Source: Solibacteraceae bacterium (lineage in GTDB: Bacteria > Acidobacteriota > Terriglobia > Bryobacterales > Bryobacteraceae). From it: 64,000 bases of DNA. The notes beneath the pieces were generated by a model. The model ran no database searches, was not told the DNA's origin, and saw only the letters and a program-made list of their open reading frames with translations. Location: assembly GCA_021324015.1 (NCBI GenBank), contig JAJPJX010000109.1, positions 1 to 64,000 on the forward strand, given 5' to 3'. The translations under genes and the position numbers were made by a program. Positions 42,567-50,601 of the stretch are shown piece after piece (positions within the stretch are counted from its first letter, which is position 1; each line of letters starts with the position of its first letter).

Positions 42567-42950
42567 TCACCTCCTGGCGTCGAAAAAGCTGCCCAGCTTT
42601 TCCTGTATCTGCTCCGGCGTGAATGGCTTGCGAACGTAGCCACTAGCCCCTAACTGGACGGCTTCCAGTACCTTTGCGGGGCTGCCTTCCGTGGTGATCA
42701 TCACCACCGGCAAGTCTTTCCAGAGATCGTTGGATTTGAGGCACTTCAGCAGGTGGAGACCGTCCATTTTCGGCATATTGATGTCCGTCAGGATTAACCC
42801 GATCTGGTTTTCCCGGAGTCTGGCCAGAGCTTCCTGGCCGTCTCCGGCCTCGTAGACAGTACCGACAGGGACGTCGGCCTGCAGAAGCACTCGCCGCAGA
42901 ATCTTGCGAATCGCGGCGGAGTCGTCAACGATCAGCAGGTTGAGAGACAT
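42567..42950 (-). CDS. cheY: Single-domain response regulator CheY
   Basis: 127 residues from the ATG at 42950; a TTG at 42974 is not likely, since the sigma-28-like promoter would put the transcript start near 42972. The acidic pocket (Asp9, Asp10) and phosphoacceptor Asp56 (LILTDINMPKMDG), the switch Thr86/87 in MITTEG and Lys108 (VRKPFTPEQI) are all present. Probably binds FliM's N-terminal peptide. No histidine kinase CheA is in the window, so its phosphodonor is elsewhere. Confidence 0.92.
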   Translation of the reverse strand: MSLNLLIVDDSAAIRKILRRVLLQADVPVGTVYEAGDGQEALARLRENQIGLILTDINMPKMDGLHLLKCLKSNDLWKDLPVVMITTEGSPAKVLEAVQLGASGYVRKPFTPEQIQEKLGSFFDARR

Positions 42951-42978
42951 GACGGAGGCGATCGTCCTCTGCAACCTT

Positions 42979-43006
42979 TCATCGGCCGAAGGCGCAGGGT
43001 GCTTTA
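42979..43006 (-). promoter_or_regulatory. Sigma-28-like promoter of cheY-cheX
   Basis: Minus strand TAAA (43006-43003), 16 bp, GCCGATGA (42986-42979). TAAA is exact and the -10 octamer has one mismatch; spacing is one base longer than consensus 15. It lies between flgL and cheY, and the transcript would begin near 42972. Confidence 0.65.
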
Positions 43007-43022
43007 GACACCGGAACCCGTC

Positions 43023-43943
43023 TTACTGTAAGAAATCGAAAAGGCTGGTGCGCGGCATTTGTGCCCGCGCCGTCAAGGCGGCCTGCTGCTGCGTGTTACC
43101 CTGGTTCAATTCCAGAATGGCCGCGGTGAGATCGGCGTCCTGCAGCGCGCTGAGCTGGCTTTGCTGCTGCAACTGGATCTGGCTCGCTTGATTGGTGGCG
43201 GCAGCCACCCGATCCTGGACGGTGCCGTAGAACGTGAGTTGCTGATTCAAGTACGCCCCGGCCTTGTCGAGCGCGTCCATGCAAGTCCGGATGGCCGCCT
43301 GGTCATTGTTATTCAGGGCTGCGGTGAGACTATGGACGGCGGCGAAGACGTTGTCCTGCGCCAGGGTGTTGTCCGCATTGCGGTGGTCGAAAATCTCCTG
43401 GGCAGTATGGGAGACCGTGAACAACGTGCCGCTGGCATCTTCGATCTGACGGGTAGCCGGCGCCGCCTGCAGACGATCCACGCCGTTGGGCTGCCCGCCA
43501 TCCCAGGTGTAGGCGGGAGAGCGATCCAGATCGCCACTGAAGACGAACCGGCCGGAAACCTCGGTGCGGCTCAATCCGACCAGTTCCTGTTCGAGGCTCT
43601 GCACCTCCTGGGCTAGATTCTTTCGGGCGTCCGCGTCTGCCGTGCTGGTGGCTCCCTGGGCCGCCAAAACAGATGCGCGTTCGACGACTTGCACGGCGGC
43701 CTGCAAAGCCTGTTCGGAAGTGTCTACCTCTGTCTTCACTTGCGAGAGGTTCTGCTGCCGCTGTACGGTCTGCGCCAGCGCCGCCCGCACCTGGAGAATC
43801 TGGCTGACCTCGTCCGGAGCATCCGAAGGCTGCTGAACGCGCAGACCGGACGACAGCTGCCGCTGTGCCTGTTCAGTGGTGCGCTGGATGCGCTCCAGGT
43901 CCGCAAGAAATTGATCGGTCCCTCCGTTTAGGCCGCGAATCAT
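43023..43943 (-). CDS. flgL: Hook-filament junction protein FlgL (HAP3)
   Basis: 306 residues with flagellin-like coiled ends: N-terminal DQFLADLERIQRTTEQAQRQLSSGLRVQQPSDAPDEVSQILQVRAAL and a C-terminal helix with ATNQASQIQLQQQSQLSALQDADLTAAILELNQG. Forms the second hook-filament junction ring. Follows flgK by 7 bp. Length normal (about 300). Confidence 0.93.
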   Translation of the reverse strand: MIRGLNGGTDQFLADLERIQRTTEQAQRQLSSGLRVQQPSDAPDEVSQILQVRAALAQTVQRQQNLSQVKTEVDTSEQALQAAVQVVERASVLAAQGATSTADADARKNLAQEVQSLEQELVGLSRTEVSGRFVFSGDLDRSPAYTWDGGQPNGVDRLQAAPATRQIEDASGTLFTVSHTAQEIFDHRNADNTLAQDNVFAAVHSLTAALNNNDQAAIRTCMDALDKAGAYLNQQLTFYGTVQDRVAAATNQASQIQLQQQSQLSALQDADLTAAILELNQGNTQQQAALTARAQMPRTSLFDFLQ

Positions 43944-43950
43944 TGTTGCC

Positions 43951-45378
43951 TCATGTTGCGCTCGCCATATTGATGGTGGTTTGGGTCAAGTCGTCCAAAA
44001 CGGAAACCATCTTGGCCACCGCCTGATAAGAACGCTGGAATTGCATCAGGCAAGCGGCCTCCTCATCGAGCGACACCCCGGAAATCTCATCCCGGAGGCT
44101 GCGTGCCTGGGCCACCAGTTGCTGCTGTGCGTCCCGGCTCTCCCGCGCTGCCGCAACTTCGCGGCCGGCCCGGGCTGATAACTCGCCGTAGAAACCCGTG
44201 AAACTCTGGCCGTCAATCTGACCACTCTGTGTCGCCAGATCCGCCAGTTTCAGGGCTGTGCCGTTGCTGCTGTAGGGCGGTCCCGGATCGATGGCGGCAA
44301 GTTGGTCCGCGCTCAAGTCGGAATTCACGCTCACGGTCTGGGCCACGGCGGCATCGCTGCTGGTGTCATAAGAGAACAACGGTGTTCCCGGCACCGGCGG
44401 CGGGCCATCGGAGGCCCAGCCGGCCTCCAGGATCTGGTTCATCTGGTCGGCAAGACCCTTGGCCAGGCGGTTCAAGTCTCCGGGTTGGTTGGCGTCCCCC
44501 AGGTACGATGGCAACACACGGTTACGCACGTCCAGCAGCCCGCCCAGGCGGCCGCTCGAAATCTGCGCGGTGATGTCCGCGCCGTCCGCGCTGCGAACGG
44601 TCACCGCTGGCGGTGCGGAGCCTGCCGGTCGGGCATCGCTTCCAGCCGAGGTCGAGAGAGTATAGCTGCGGCCCCCGATCACCAGCGGCGTCTGGCCGCC
44701 GAGCAAAACCGTCACCGAGCCGTCCGGCTGCACACTCGCCGTGAAGTCCACCCACTCCGCCAGATTCTCCAGCGTGGAATGTAGTCTGGCATCCAGCCCC
44801 GCATCGGGATGTCCACTGCGCAAGCGCTCCTGGTTGATCTGCTGGAGCTGGCTGCCGAGCGTATTGATTTGGTTCACCGCCGCGCGGATCTGCGCTTCCA
44901 CGTCAGACTGGGTTTGGGCCAGGTCCGCAGCCGCCTGCCGGAAGCCCCGGGCTACACCATCCGCACTAGCCAGCACCGACTGGCGTGCACTCGCGTCATT
45001 CGGGTCCGTGCTCCATTGCGACAGGCTGCTGTATAAGTCGTTGAGCGCACTAGCGATTCCGCTGTTGTCCGCAACCGGGAAGACGGCCTCGAGGGCGGCC
45101 AGGCTGGTCGCCTCTTGATCACTTCCCCCCCATGCCTGTACCTGGCTGCGGACCTGAGACTCGGCGTATTCATCGCGCGCGCTTTGTACTTCCCCGGCTG
45201 TTACCCCACCCACGTTCCCCTGCGCCGGATCGAAAGGGAGGGCCTCGAAACTGGCGCGTTGCCGGGCGTAACCCGGCGTGGAGGCGTTGGTCACGTTGTT
45301 ACTCGTGACTTCGAGAGCCTGGTCGAAAACATTCAGGGCGCTGGAGGCAACGTTCAGCGAGGCGAAGAGGTTGGCCAT
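43951..45378 (-). CDS. flgK: Hook-filament junction protein FlgK (HAP1)
   Basis: 475 residues. N-terminal LNVASSALNVFDQALEVTSNNVTNASTPGYARQRASFE is the rod/hook consensus, and C-terminal LDEEAACLMQFQRSYQAVAKMVSVLDDLTQTTINM is the axial-protein ending. Middle D2-like domain is shorter than in enterics (553). Follows the FlgN-like chaperone by 3 bp. Confidence 0.93.
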   Translation of the reverse strand: MANLFASLNVASSALNVFDQALEVTSNNVTNASTPGYARQRASFEALPFDPAQGNVGGVTAGEVQSARDEYAESQVRSQVQAWGGSDQEATSLAALEAVFPVADNSGIASALNDLYSSLSQWSTDPNDASARQSVLASADGVARGFRQAAADLAQTQSDVEAQIRAAVNQINTLGSQLQQINQERLRSGHPDAGLDARLHSTLENLAEWVDFTASVQPDGSVTVLLGGQTPLVIGGRSYTLSTSAGSDARPAGSAPPAVTVRSADGADITAQISSGRLGGLLDVRNRVLPSYLGDANQPGDLNRLAKGLADQMNQILEAGWASDGPPPVPGTPLFSYDTSSDAAVAQTVSVNSDLSADQLAAIDPGPPYSSNGTALKLADLATQSGQIDGQSFTGFYGELSARAGREVAAARESRDAQQQLVAQARSLRDEISGVSLDEEAACLMQFQRSYQAVAKMVSVLDDLTQTTINMASAT

Positions 45379-45381
45379 GTT

Positions 45382-45759
45382 TCATCCTGCCAGAGAGAGT
45401 CGGTAACTTATGGGGAAATCCGCAGCGATACCCCGGGGGGTATACCCCGCGCCCAGGCTAGACCGGAGGCCGCCCCAGCCCAGGTAAAAAGAGGCCGCGG
45501 CATCCAGCAGTGAACGCAATTGCACCAAATCCCGCCGTACGCTGGCGATCGCCAGGCGCCGCTCCTGGAGGTTTTGCGGACCGGCGGCGGCCCAGGTGCC
45601 AGGCACCGCCTGGAGTAAGCCGGCGGCTTCTTCCAACAGGGCCCTGCCGCTTTCCAGATGCCGGGCATCGGGCTGCACCAGATGCAGGCGTGCCCTACAT
45701 AGGCAGTCCTGCACGGCCGCCAGGGGTGCGTTGGACGCTGTTTGACGCTGGCCGGCCAT
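45382..45759 (-). CDS. flgN: FlgN-like flagellar export chaperone
   Basis: 125 residues from the ATG at 45759; the longer frame overlaps flgM. Helical, with LLEEAAGLLQAVPGTWAAAGPQNLQERRLAIASVRRDLVQLRSLLDAAASFYLGW. Placed between flgM and flgK, which is the usual flgM-flgN-flgK order, so function as chaperone of FlgK/FlgL is likely. Sequence similarity alone is weak. The last ~25 residues (RSSLGAGYTPRGIAADFPISYRLSLAG) look unlike a helical chaperone. Confidence 0.7.
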   Translation of the reverse strand: MAGQRQTASNAPLAAVQDCLCRARLHLVQPDARHLESGRALLEEAAGLLQAVPGTWAAAGPQNLQERRLAIASVRRDLVQLRSLLDAAASFYLGWGGLRSSLGAGYTPRGIAADFPISYRLSLAG

Positions 45760-45761
45760 GT

Positions 45762-46091
45762 TTACTGGATCTTCGCTCCCGCCCCGTTGGCTACCCATTC
45801 CGCCACAATGCGTTGGCTCAACGGGCCGGGCTCTACCTGATAGCGGCCCTCGGCGTACAGCCTCGCGAGATCCTGCACCCGGCTGGCACGTTCCGCCGAG
45901 TGAGCCCCCTCCACTTGCACAATCCGGCCCGCCAGGGACGAAAGCTCAATCTGATCCCCGCTATTCCAGGGCCGCGAGGACTGGATGGACCCGGCGCCAC
46001 CGCGTTCGGATCCCTGGGTCGCCGGGGCACGGTCTGCGCGGGCGGCAGTGGCCTCCGCGGGCAGATGGTTCTGTACTTTTGTTGGTTCCAC
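45762..46091 (-). CDS. flgM: Anti-sigma-28 factor FlgM
   Basis: 109 residues from a GTG at 46091. C-terminal RIVQVEGAHSAERASRVQDLARLYAEGRYQVEPGPLSQRIVAEWV carries the FlgM sigma-binding helices. The N-terminal half is disordered and Gly/Ser/Ala-rich, as needed for export. Binds FliA until the hook is complete, then is secreted. A sigma-28 -10 octamer GCCGATAA 46 bp upstream suggests autogenous sigma-28 control. Two bp before the flgN-like gene. Confidence 0.9.
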   Translation of the reverse strand: MEPTKVQNHLPAEATAARADRAPATQGSERGGAGSIQSSRPWNSGDQIELSSLAGRIVQVEGAHSAERASRVQDLARLYAEGRYQVEPGPLSQRIVAEWVANGAGAKIQ

Positions 46092-46136
46092 TGGAAACCT
46101 GCTCTCCGGGAAGCCTCGCGGTCTTCCTCAGGGTTC

Positions 46137-46164
46137 TTATCGGCAGCCAGGGACCATCGGACTA
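46137..46164 (-). promoter_or_regulatory. Sigma-28-like promoter of flgM
   Basis: Minus strand GCCGATAA (46144-46137), an exact match to the FliA -10 consensus, with TAGT (46164-46161) 16 bp upstream as an imperfect -35. It sits about 45 bp before the flgM GTG. It lies back to back with the plus-strand octamer before the sigma-54 regulator. Confidence 0.6.
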
Positions 46165-46206
46165 GGCGCAAACAAAGAATTTCTCTCAAAAATCCGCCGC
46201 GGCCGC

Positions 46207-46234
46207 TAATCTTACCGTGCCAGACGGCCGATGA
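46207..46234 (+). promoter_or_regulatory. Sigma-28-like site before sigma-54 regulator
   Basis: Plus strand TAAT (46207-46210), 16 bp, GCCGATGA (46227-46234). The octamer ends only 7 bp before the proposed GTG start at 46242, so a transcript from here would be almost leaderless, or translation begins further in. Hence the site could be coincidental. Confidence 0.35.
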
Positions 46235-46241
46235 AGCCAAA

Positions 46242-47780
46242 GTGGCACGGACTTTAAAGCGACTCTTGGCCATCGCCGCCGATTCTTCCTACCCCGCCAG
46301 GCCGGGGTGTTGGAAGGAGGCGCCCGGGTTCGCCGTCGAAGAGGCCGGCGTGGCAGAGGGCCTGAACCGGCTGGCGGCCGTGCCAGCGGACGCGGTATTG
46401 GCTCATTTGCCGATTCCGGACTGGCCCCCCGACCAGTTGCTGGAGGCCATCCAAAGCGTCGATCCGCTGGTCCCGGTGGTATTCCACCAACCGCGGCTAT
46501 CTCCGACCGAGACGGCCCGCCTGGTCCATCTAGGCGCCTGGCAGTGCGTCGACGATCACGTGGAGCCAGCCGACTGGGAGCAACTCGCCGAGGACGCTGC
46601 GGCAGAGAAACGCCTCCGAGAGCTCTCCCTGCGCCGCCCATGCACCCAGGGAGAATCCTGGAAGCGCTTTCTGGTGGGCGAGAGCCGGGCGATTCGGGAA
46701 TTGGAACAGATCGTGGGCCTGGTGGGCCCACGGCGTTGCACCGTGCTGATCACCGGCGAGACCGGCACGGGTAAAGAGATGCTGGCGCGCGCGCTGCACA
46801 CGGCCAGCCCGCGATCCCGCCAGCCCATGGTCTCGGTGAACTGCGGGGCCTTGCCCCCGCAACTCCTCGAAGCAGAACTGTTCGGGCATGTCCGCGGTGC
46901 ATTCACCGGAGCTATCCAGCACCGCGTAGGGCGGTTCGAACAAGCTCGGGGGAGCACCCTGTTTTTGGATGAAGTCGGGGAAATCCCGCTGGAACTTCAG
47001 GTGAAGCTACTCCGCGTGCTGCAAGAGCGCGCGTTCGAGCGCTTGGGAAGCTCGGAAACAGTTCGCGTGGACGTACGGGTCATCGCTGCCTCCAATGCGG
47101 ATCTGCCTGAACTAGTCCGGCAGGGCAGATTCCGCGAGGATCTGTATTATCGGTTGAACGTAGTGCCCGTGCACCTGCCGCCTTTGCGGGAGCGCTGCGG
47201 GGATGTCCCCCTGCTGGTCCACCACTTCCTGGCCAAGATTTGCGAAGCGGACGGCTTGGCGAGCCGCCGCGTGACCCCGGAAGCCCTGGACCGGCTGAGC
47301 GGCTACGCTTGGCCCGGCAACGTTCGCGAATTGGAAAACGCGGTCGAGAGAGCCATCGCCATGAGTGGAGACCGCCTAGTTCTCTACCCGGCGGACTTCC
47401 CGTTAGGGAGGCCGCGCCTGGCTGTCTCTCCGGCGAGCGGTCTCCCGGCAGCCTTGCCTGGCGGAGGCATGGACCTGGAAGGCACCGTGCGAGCATTCGA
47501 GGCAGAGATGATCGCACAGGCGCTCGCACAAGCAGGCGGCAACAAAACGCTGGCGGCCGAACTGCTCGGTCTGAGGCGCACCACACTGCTGGCGAAATTG
47601 CATAGCCTCAGCGGGCGTGATCTTCGCGGTTTCTCCCCGGGGCTGGCCAACTCACCGGTCCGGCGCCGCCGGGCCGCGACACAACACCCCAGCGTCAGGA
47701 CGGCGCCGCAGCAGGCCGCGGCTCAGGACTGTTTCAACACCAACCGTTGGACTTTCAGGAGCAGCTCGACTTCTCTTTGA
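46242..47780 (+). CDS. Orphan sigma-54 activator with degenerate receiver (FleQ-like)
   Basis: About 512 residues if translated from the GTG at 46242; no upstream ATG fits, so the start is tentative. Residues 8-115 look like a receiver fold, but the beta3 end reads ADAVLAHLP with His55 where the phosphorylated Asp should be. The AAA+ domain is intact: Walker A GETGTGKE (172-179), GAFTGA (219-224) and LFLDEVGEIPLELQVKLLRVLQE. The C-terminal Fis-type HTH (LAQAGGNKTLAAELLGLRRTTLLAKL) is followed by about 50 basic, disordered residues that overlap the convergent gene. FleQ of Pseudomonas, a flagellar master regulator, also lacks the Asp; the resemblance is by architecture only. No sigma-54 promoter was found convincingly in the locus. 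Confidence 0.8.
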   Translation: MARTLKRLLAIAADSSYPARPGCWKEAPGFAVEEAGVAEGLNRLAAVPADAVLAHLPIPDWPPDQLLEAIQSVDPLVPVVFHQPRLSPTETARLVHLGAWQCVDDHVEPADWEQLAEDAAAEKRLRELSLRRPCTQGESWKRFLVGESRAIRELEQIVGLVGPRRCTVLITGETGTGKEMLARALHTASPRSRQPMVSVNCGALPPQLLEAELFGHVRGAFTGAIQHRVGRFEQARGSTLFLDEVGEIPLELQVKLLRVLQERAFERLGSSETVRVDVRVIAASNADLPELVRQGRFREDLYYRLNVVPVHLPPLRERCGDVPLLVHHFLAKICEADGLASRRVTPEALDRLSGYAWPGNVRELENAVERAIAMSGDRLVLYPADFPLGRPRLAVSPASGLPAALPGGGMDLEGTVRAFEAEMIAQALAQAGGNKTLAAELLGLRRTTLLAKLHSLSGRDLRGFSPGLANSPVRRRRAATQHPSVRTAPQQAAAQDCFNTNRWTFRSSSTSL

Positions 47781-48112
47781 GGAACAGCCAGCGCCGCCGC
47801 GATGGTGGGAACCGCTTCTCCCCGGCGGTACAGGCGCAGGACCTGGGCGCGCCTGTTCAAATTCAGGCCCACATGCAGGACCACTCCGGCACTTTGGCCG
47901 GGCTGCGCTTCCCGGACCTCCGCCCGCAGTTCCTCCAGCCGGCTGCAAGCCCCCCGCAGTGCGGATTCCAGCACATCCATCCGGGCCGCAGAACGCCGGC
48001 GCTCCGTGCACTGCTCCCGCTTGATACTGCAAAAGAGGTACAAAGCACAGCCTAATCCGGCCGCCAGCAAGCTGTACGCTAGAAGCAGTTGCGAAATCCA
48101 GAAAACGGGCAT
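47723..48112 (-). CDS. Membrane-anchored hypothetical protein, flagellar cluster (DUF2802-like)
   Basis: 129 residues. One N-terminal TM helix (ISQLLLAYSLLAAGLGCALYLFC), a coiled middle (RRRSAARMDVLESALRGACSRLEELRAEV) and a C-terminal HTH-like part (NRRAQVLRLYRRGEAVPTIAAALAVPQREVELLLKVQRLVLKQ). The last resembles DUF2802-type proteins found near flagellar motor genes (memory-based, no search). It follows fliN by 5 bp and overlaps the 3' end of the sigma-54 gene by 58 bp on the other strand. Function unknown. Confidence 0.65.
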   Translation of the reverse strand: MPVFWISQLLLAYSLLAAGLGCALYLFCSIKREQCTERRRSAARMDVLESALRGACSRLEELRAEVREAQPGQSAGVVLHVGLNLNRRAQVLRLYRRGEAVPTIAAALAVPQREVELLLKVQRLVLKQS

Positions 48113-48117
48113 GGTGC

Positions 48118-48498
48118 CTACTCCTCCGCTCCGCCGGTTCCCACGGTCTCCGCTCCCGCCGGATGCCTGGCTGGGCCGAGCGTGTCCAAAGCCCGCGCGG
48201 ACTGGGAGGCAACCAACTGCTGCACGCGAACTCCGTAGTTTCCGTTGACCACCACTACCTCGCCGCGGGCCACCACGCGATCATTCACCACGATGTCCAC
48301 CGGGTCGCCCACCGACCGGTTTAGCTCGATGATGGACCCCGTGGTCAACCGCAACACATCCTGCAGCGGCAGCTCGGCCTGGCCGAGCGAAATGCTGACC
48401 GGCAGATCCATGTCCAATAGCCGCCACAACGTCGGTGAAAACGCTCCTTCGCTCGTTCGTTCCGCCGCGGGTTGTCCCAAGACCTGCGTTTCATTCAT
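48118..48498 (-). CDS. fliN: Flagellar motor switch protein FliN (first copy)
   Basis: 126 residues. The SpoA/FliN domain is DMDLPVSISLGQAELPLQDVLRLTTGSIIELNRSVGDPVDIVVNDRVVARGEVVVVNGNYGVRVQQLV, complete. The first 28 and last 25 residues are extensions poor in structure. C-ring lower part with FliM. A second, 84-residue FliN-like gene lies at 55840-56094. Transcribed after fliA. Confidence 0.92.
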   Translation of the reverse strand: MNETQVLGQPAAERTSEGAFSPTLWRLLDMDLPVSISLGQAELPLQDVLRLTTGSIIELNRSVGDPVDIVVNDRVVARGEVVVVNGNYGVRVQQLVASQSARALDTLGPARHPAGAETVGTGGAEE

Positions 48499-48557
48499 AT
48501 GTCACCTGTCCTCACCGCGCGGGCTTCCCCCAACGCAGTTTTTTTCCGATCCGGGCA

Positions 48558-49331
48558 TCAGACGTACGTGCCGGCGGGCCGATCCTCCCCCACGGAGGCC
48601 TCGGCGGGCAGACTCCAGCGCCTCTCCAGATAGCTACGCAGGCGCAGGACTGCCTGGGTCTTCAATTGCGCGACACGCGAAAGCGGGAGGTCCATCACCT
48701 GCGTGATTTCCCGCAGGCTGAGATCTTCCTGGTAATAGAGGCTAAGCACAGTCTGTTCCACCTGCGGAATGCCGCGGATGGCCTCGGCCAGCAGGCGCTC
48801 GAGTTCGGAGCGCTCCAGCAGGCGTGCGGGAGATTTCTCCTCGCTGTCGGAGATAAACTGCAACAACTCCTGTCCCTGCTCCCCGTACTCCAGACTCTCC
48901 AGATCCAATCCCTGCGCCTCACCGAGCCATCTCTGATACTCAGCGAGAGGAATGCCCAGTTCCCCGGCAATCTCCTCCTCGGTGGGCTCCCGGTGGTGGC
49001 GCTGGCCGGCGGCCAGCATAGCAGCCTCGATCTGCCGCGCCTGTTTGCGGCGGGCGCGGGGCGCCCAATCCAGATCGCGCAAGCTGTCCAGAATCGCGCC
49101 GCGAATCTTGTGCTCGGCGTACGTCTTTAGTTTGACGTTGCGCTGTGGGTCGAAATGGTCGACGGCAGCGATCAAGCCCACGATTCCCGTCGAGATTAAG
49201 TCCTCGAGGCTAACTGTTTCAGGCAGGCGCGCATGAATACGCCTGGCGATCAGCCGCACCTGGGGAAGATGCTCCAGGATCAGGCGCTCCCGTTCCGTCG
49301 CTCCCATTCGTTCGCTCTGATAGGAATACAT
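48558..49331 (-). CDS. fliA: RNA polymerase sigma factor FliA (sigma-28)
   Basis: 257 residues from the ATG at 49331 with AAGGGAAGGG upstream; a longer frame with no family similarity is dropped. Region 2 (EHLPQVRLIARRIHARLPETVSLEDLISTGIVGLIAAVDHFDPQRNVKLKTYAEHKIRGAILD), region 3 and region 4 (IPQVEQTVLSLYYQEDLSLREITQVMDLPLSRVAQLKTQAVLRLR) are all present. Drives late flagellar genes from GCCGATAA-type promoters, consistent with the octamers found in this window. Gene follows flhF; flhG is absent between them. Confidence 0.96.
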   Translation of the reverse strand: MYSYQSERMGATERERLILEHLPQVRLIARRIHARLPETVSLEDLISTGIVGLIAAVDHFDPQRNVKLKTYAEHKIRGAILDSLRDLDWAPRARRKQARQIEAAMLAAGQRHHREPTEEEIAGELGIPLAEYQRWLGEAQGLDLESLEYGEQGQELLQFISDSEEKSPARLLERSELERLLAEAIRGIPQVEQTVLSLYYQEDLSLREITQVMDLPLSRVAQLKTQAVLRLRSYLERRWSLPAEASVGEDRPAGTYV

Positions 49332-49392
49332 GTTGCCCTTCCCTTGTCGCTGCCGAGGCGCCCCCCGGCAGGCCCCGCGCAACGCCCAGGAT

Positions 49393-50586
49393 TCATACGG
49401 CGCACCCGGCGCGGCACTTCGGCTGCCGCAGAATCTCCGCCGCGACGCGGCTCTTGCTGGCCGGCTCGATATCTTCCGGGATTATCGGGCCACAGGCCAA
49501 GAATGACAGCGGCTTCCCACTGCGGACAGCGGCGCAGAACACCGCACCCCAGGCATCCGTCTCGTCCAAACGCGTGAACAACAGCTTGGCTGGGCGAAAT
49601 ACCTCGAATTCGTGGAGCGCTCGGAGCATGTCGCGGTAGCGCATGGATGCCGGCAGCACCAGGTGCGTGTCGATGTCCGCACGCTGGCAGAGTCCACGAG
49701 CCAAATCCTTGGCCTCTGGCATCGTGGACGGGCTGAACCCGGGAGTATCGATCAGGATTAGGCCTTTTCCCCGGTGTTCGGCCAAAGACTGCTCCAGGCT
49801 GCGGGTGGTTTCGACGGCCTGAAATCCCACTCCCAGGATGGCGGCGTAGGATCGCAACTGCTCGGCGCCGCCGACTCGCCAACCGTCCATCGAGATCAGG
49901 TGCACTGGACGGTGCGCGGTGAGACCGTAATTCACAGCCAGTTTCACCAGAGTGGTGGTCTTGCCTGCACCCGGTGGCCCCACCAGCGCAGCCACTCGGG
50001 TGCGGTCTTCTTCCGGCTTCAGCTCCGGCGCAACCGCCAAACGCCTTTCCAGTTCCGCCGCAAGTAGTTGGTGGACTTCTTCCCCGCCCCCTTCCGCATC
50101 TCGACAGGATGTTATGCTGCCAGAGCGGATTTCTACCGCCGCTTTTGCCGGAAAAGCCGTCCAAACGCCTTCTACGATCTCGCGCGCCAGTTCCGGCTCG
50201 ACGTCCGCACCGGTCAACACCTGAAGCCATTCGTCCAGTTCCGCCTTCCGGTGCGGGCCGCGCATCCCCGCCATGGCGTCACGCATGCGACGCAGCTGTT
50301 CTCTCAGGTCCCGCAATTCCCGGGACACAGATTCCCAGGCCTCCTCCGCTGCGTTGCCGGCGCCATCCACGCGAAGTTCCGCCGCGGCCGGGGCCGGGCT
50401 GGTCGCGAAGACCACTTCGTATTCTCCGAGATGCCGGGCCTCCTGCGGAGCGCGGCGCGAATTCACCAGCAGGGCTTCCGGGCCCAACTCACGCAGCGCC
50501 TGATCCATGGCCGCTTCTACCGAGCCGGCGAAATACGCCTTGATCGCCAATCCCTGCGATGTGTCCGGTGTGTTCGTCATCGTCAT
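49393..50586 (-). CDS. flhF: Flagellar biosynthesis GTPase FlhF
   Basis: 397 residues. SRP-type NG domains: G1 GPPGAGKTT at 203-211, G3 LILIDTPGFSPSTM, and G4 region TRLDETDAWG. N-terminal basic/variable B-domain of about 190 residues. Helps place the flagellum (often polar) and recruits the MS ring. Its usual partner gene flhG (MinD-like regulator of flagellar number) does not follow; fliA does. Gap to flhA is 15 bp. Confidence 0.93.
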   Translation of the reverse strand: MTMTNTPDTSQGLAIKAYFAGSVEAAMDQALRELGPEALLVNSRRAPQEARHLGEYEVVFATSPAPAAAELRVDGAGNAAEEAWESVSRELRDLREQLRRMRDAMAGMRGPHRKAELDEWLQVLTGADVEPELAREIVEGVWTAFPAKAAVEIRSGSITSCRDAEGGGEEVHQLLAAELERRLAVAPELKPEEDRTRVAALVGPPGAGKTTTLVKLAVNYGLTAHRPVHLISMDGWRVGGAEQLRSYAAILGVGFQAVETTRSLEQSLAEHRGKGLILIDTPGFSPSTMPEAKDLARGLCQRADIDTHLVLPASMRYRDMLRALHEFEVFRPAKLLFTRLDETDAWGAVFCAAVRSGKPLSFLACGPIIPEDIEPASKSRVAAEILRQPKCRAGCAV

Positions 50587-50601
50587 TTTCGTCGTCCGCC
50601 G

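Noticed and set aside
45510-46241. Upstream extension of the sigma-54 regulator to 45510
   Set aside because: The extension runs antisense to flgM and the FlgN-like gene and has no receiver or other domain features.
46243-46262. TGGCACG..TT sequence like a sigma-54 -24/-12 promoter
   Set aside because: The -12 element reads TTAA rather than TTGC, and it falls inside the proposed coding region.
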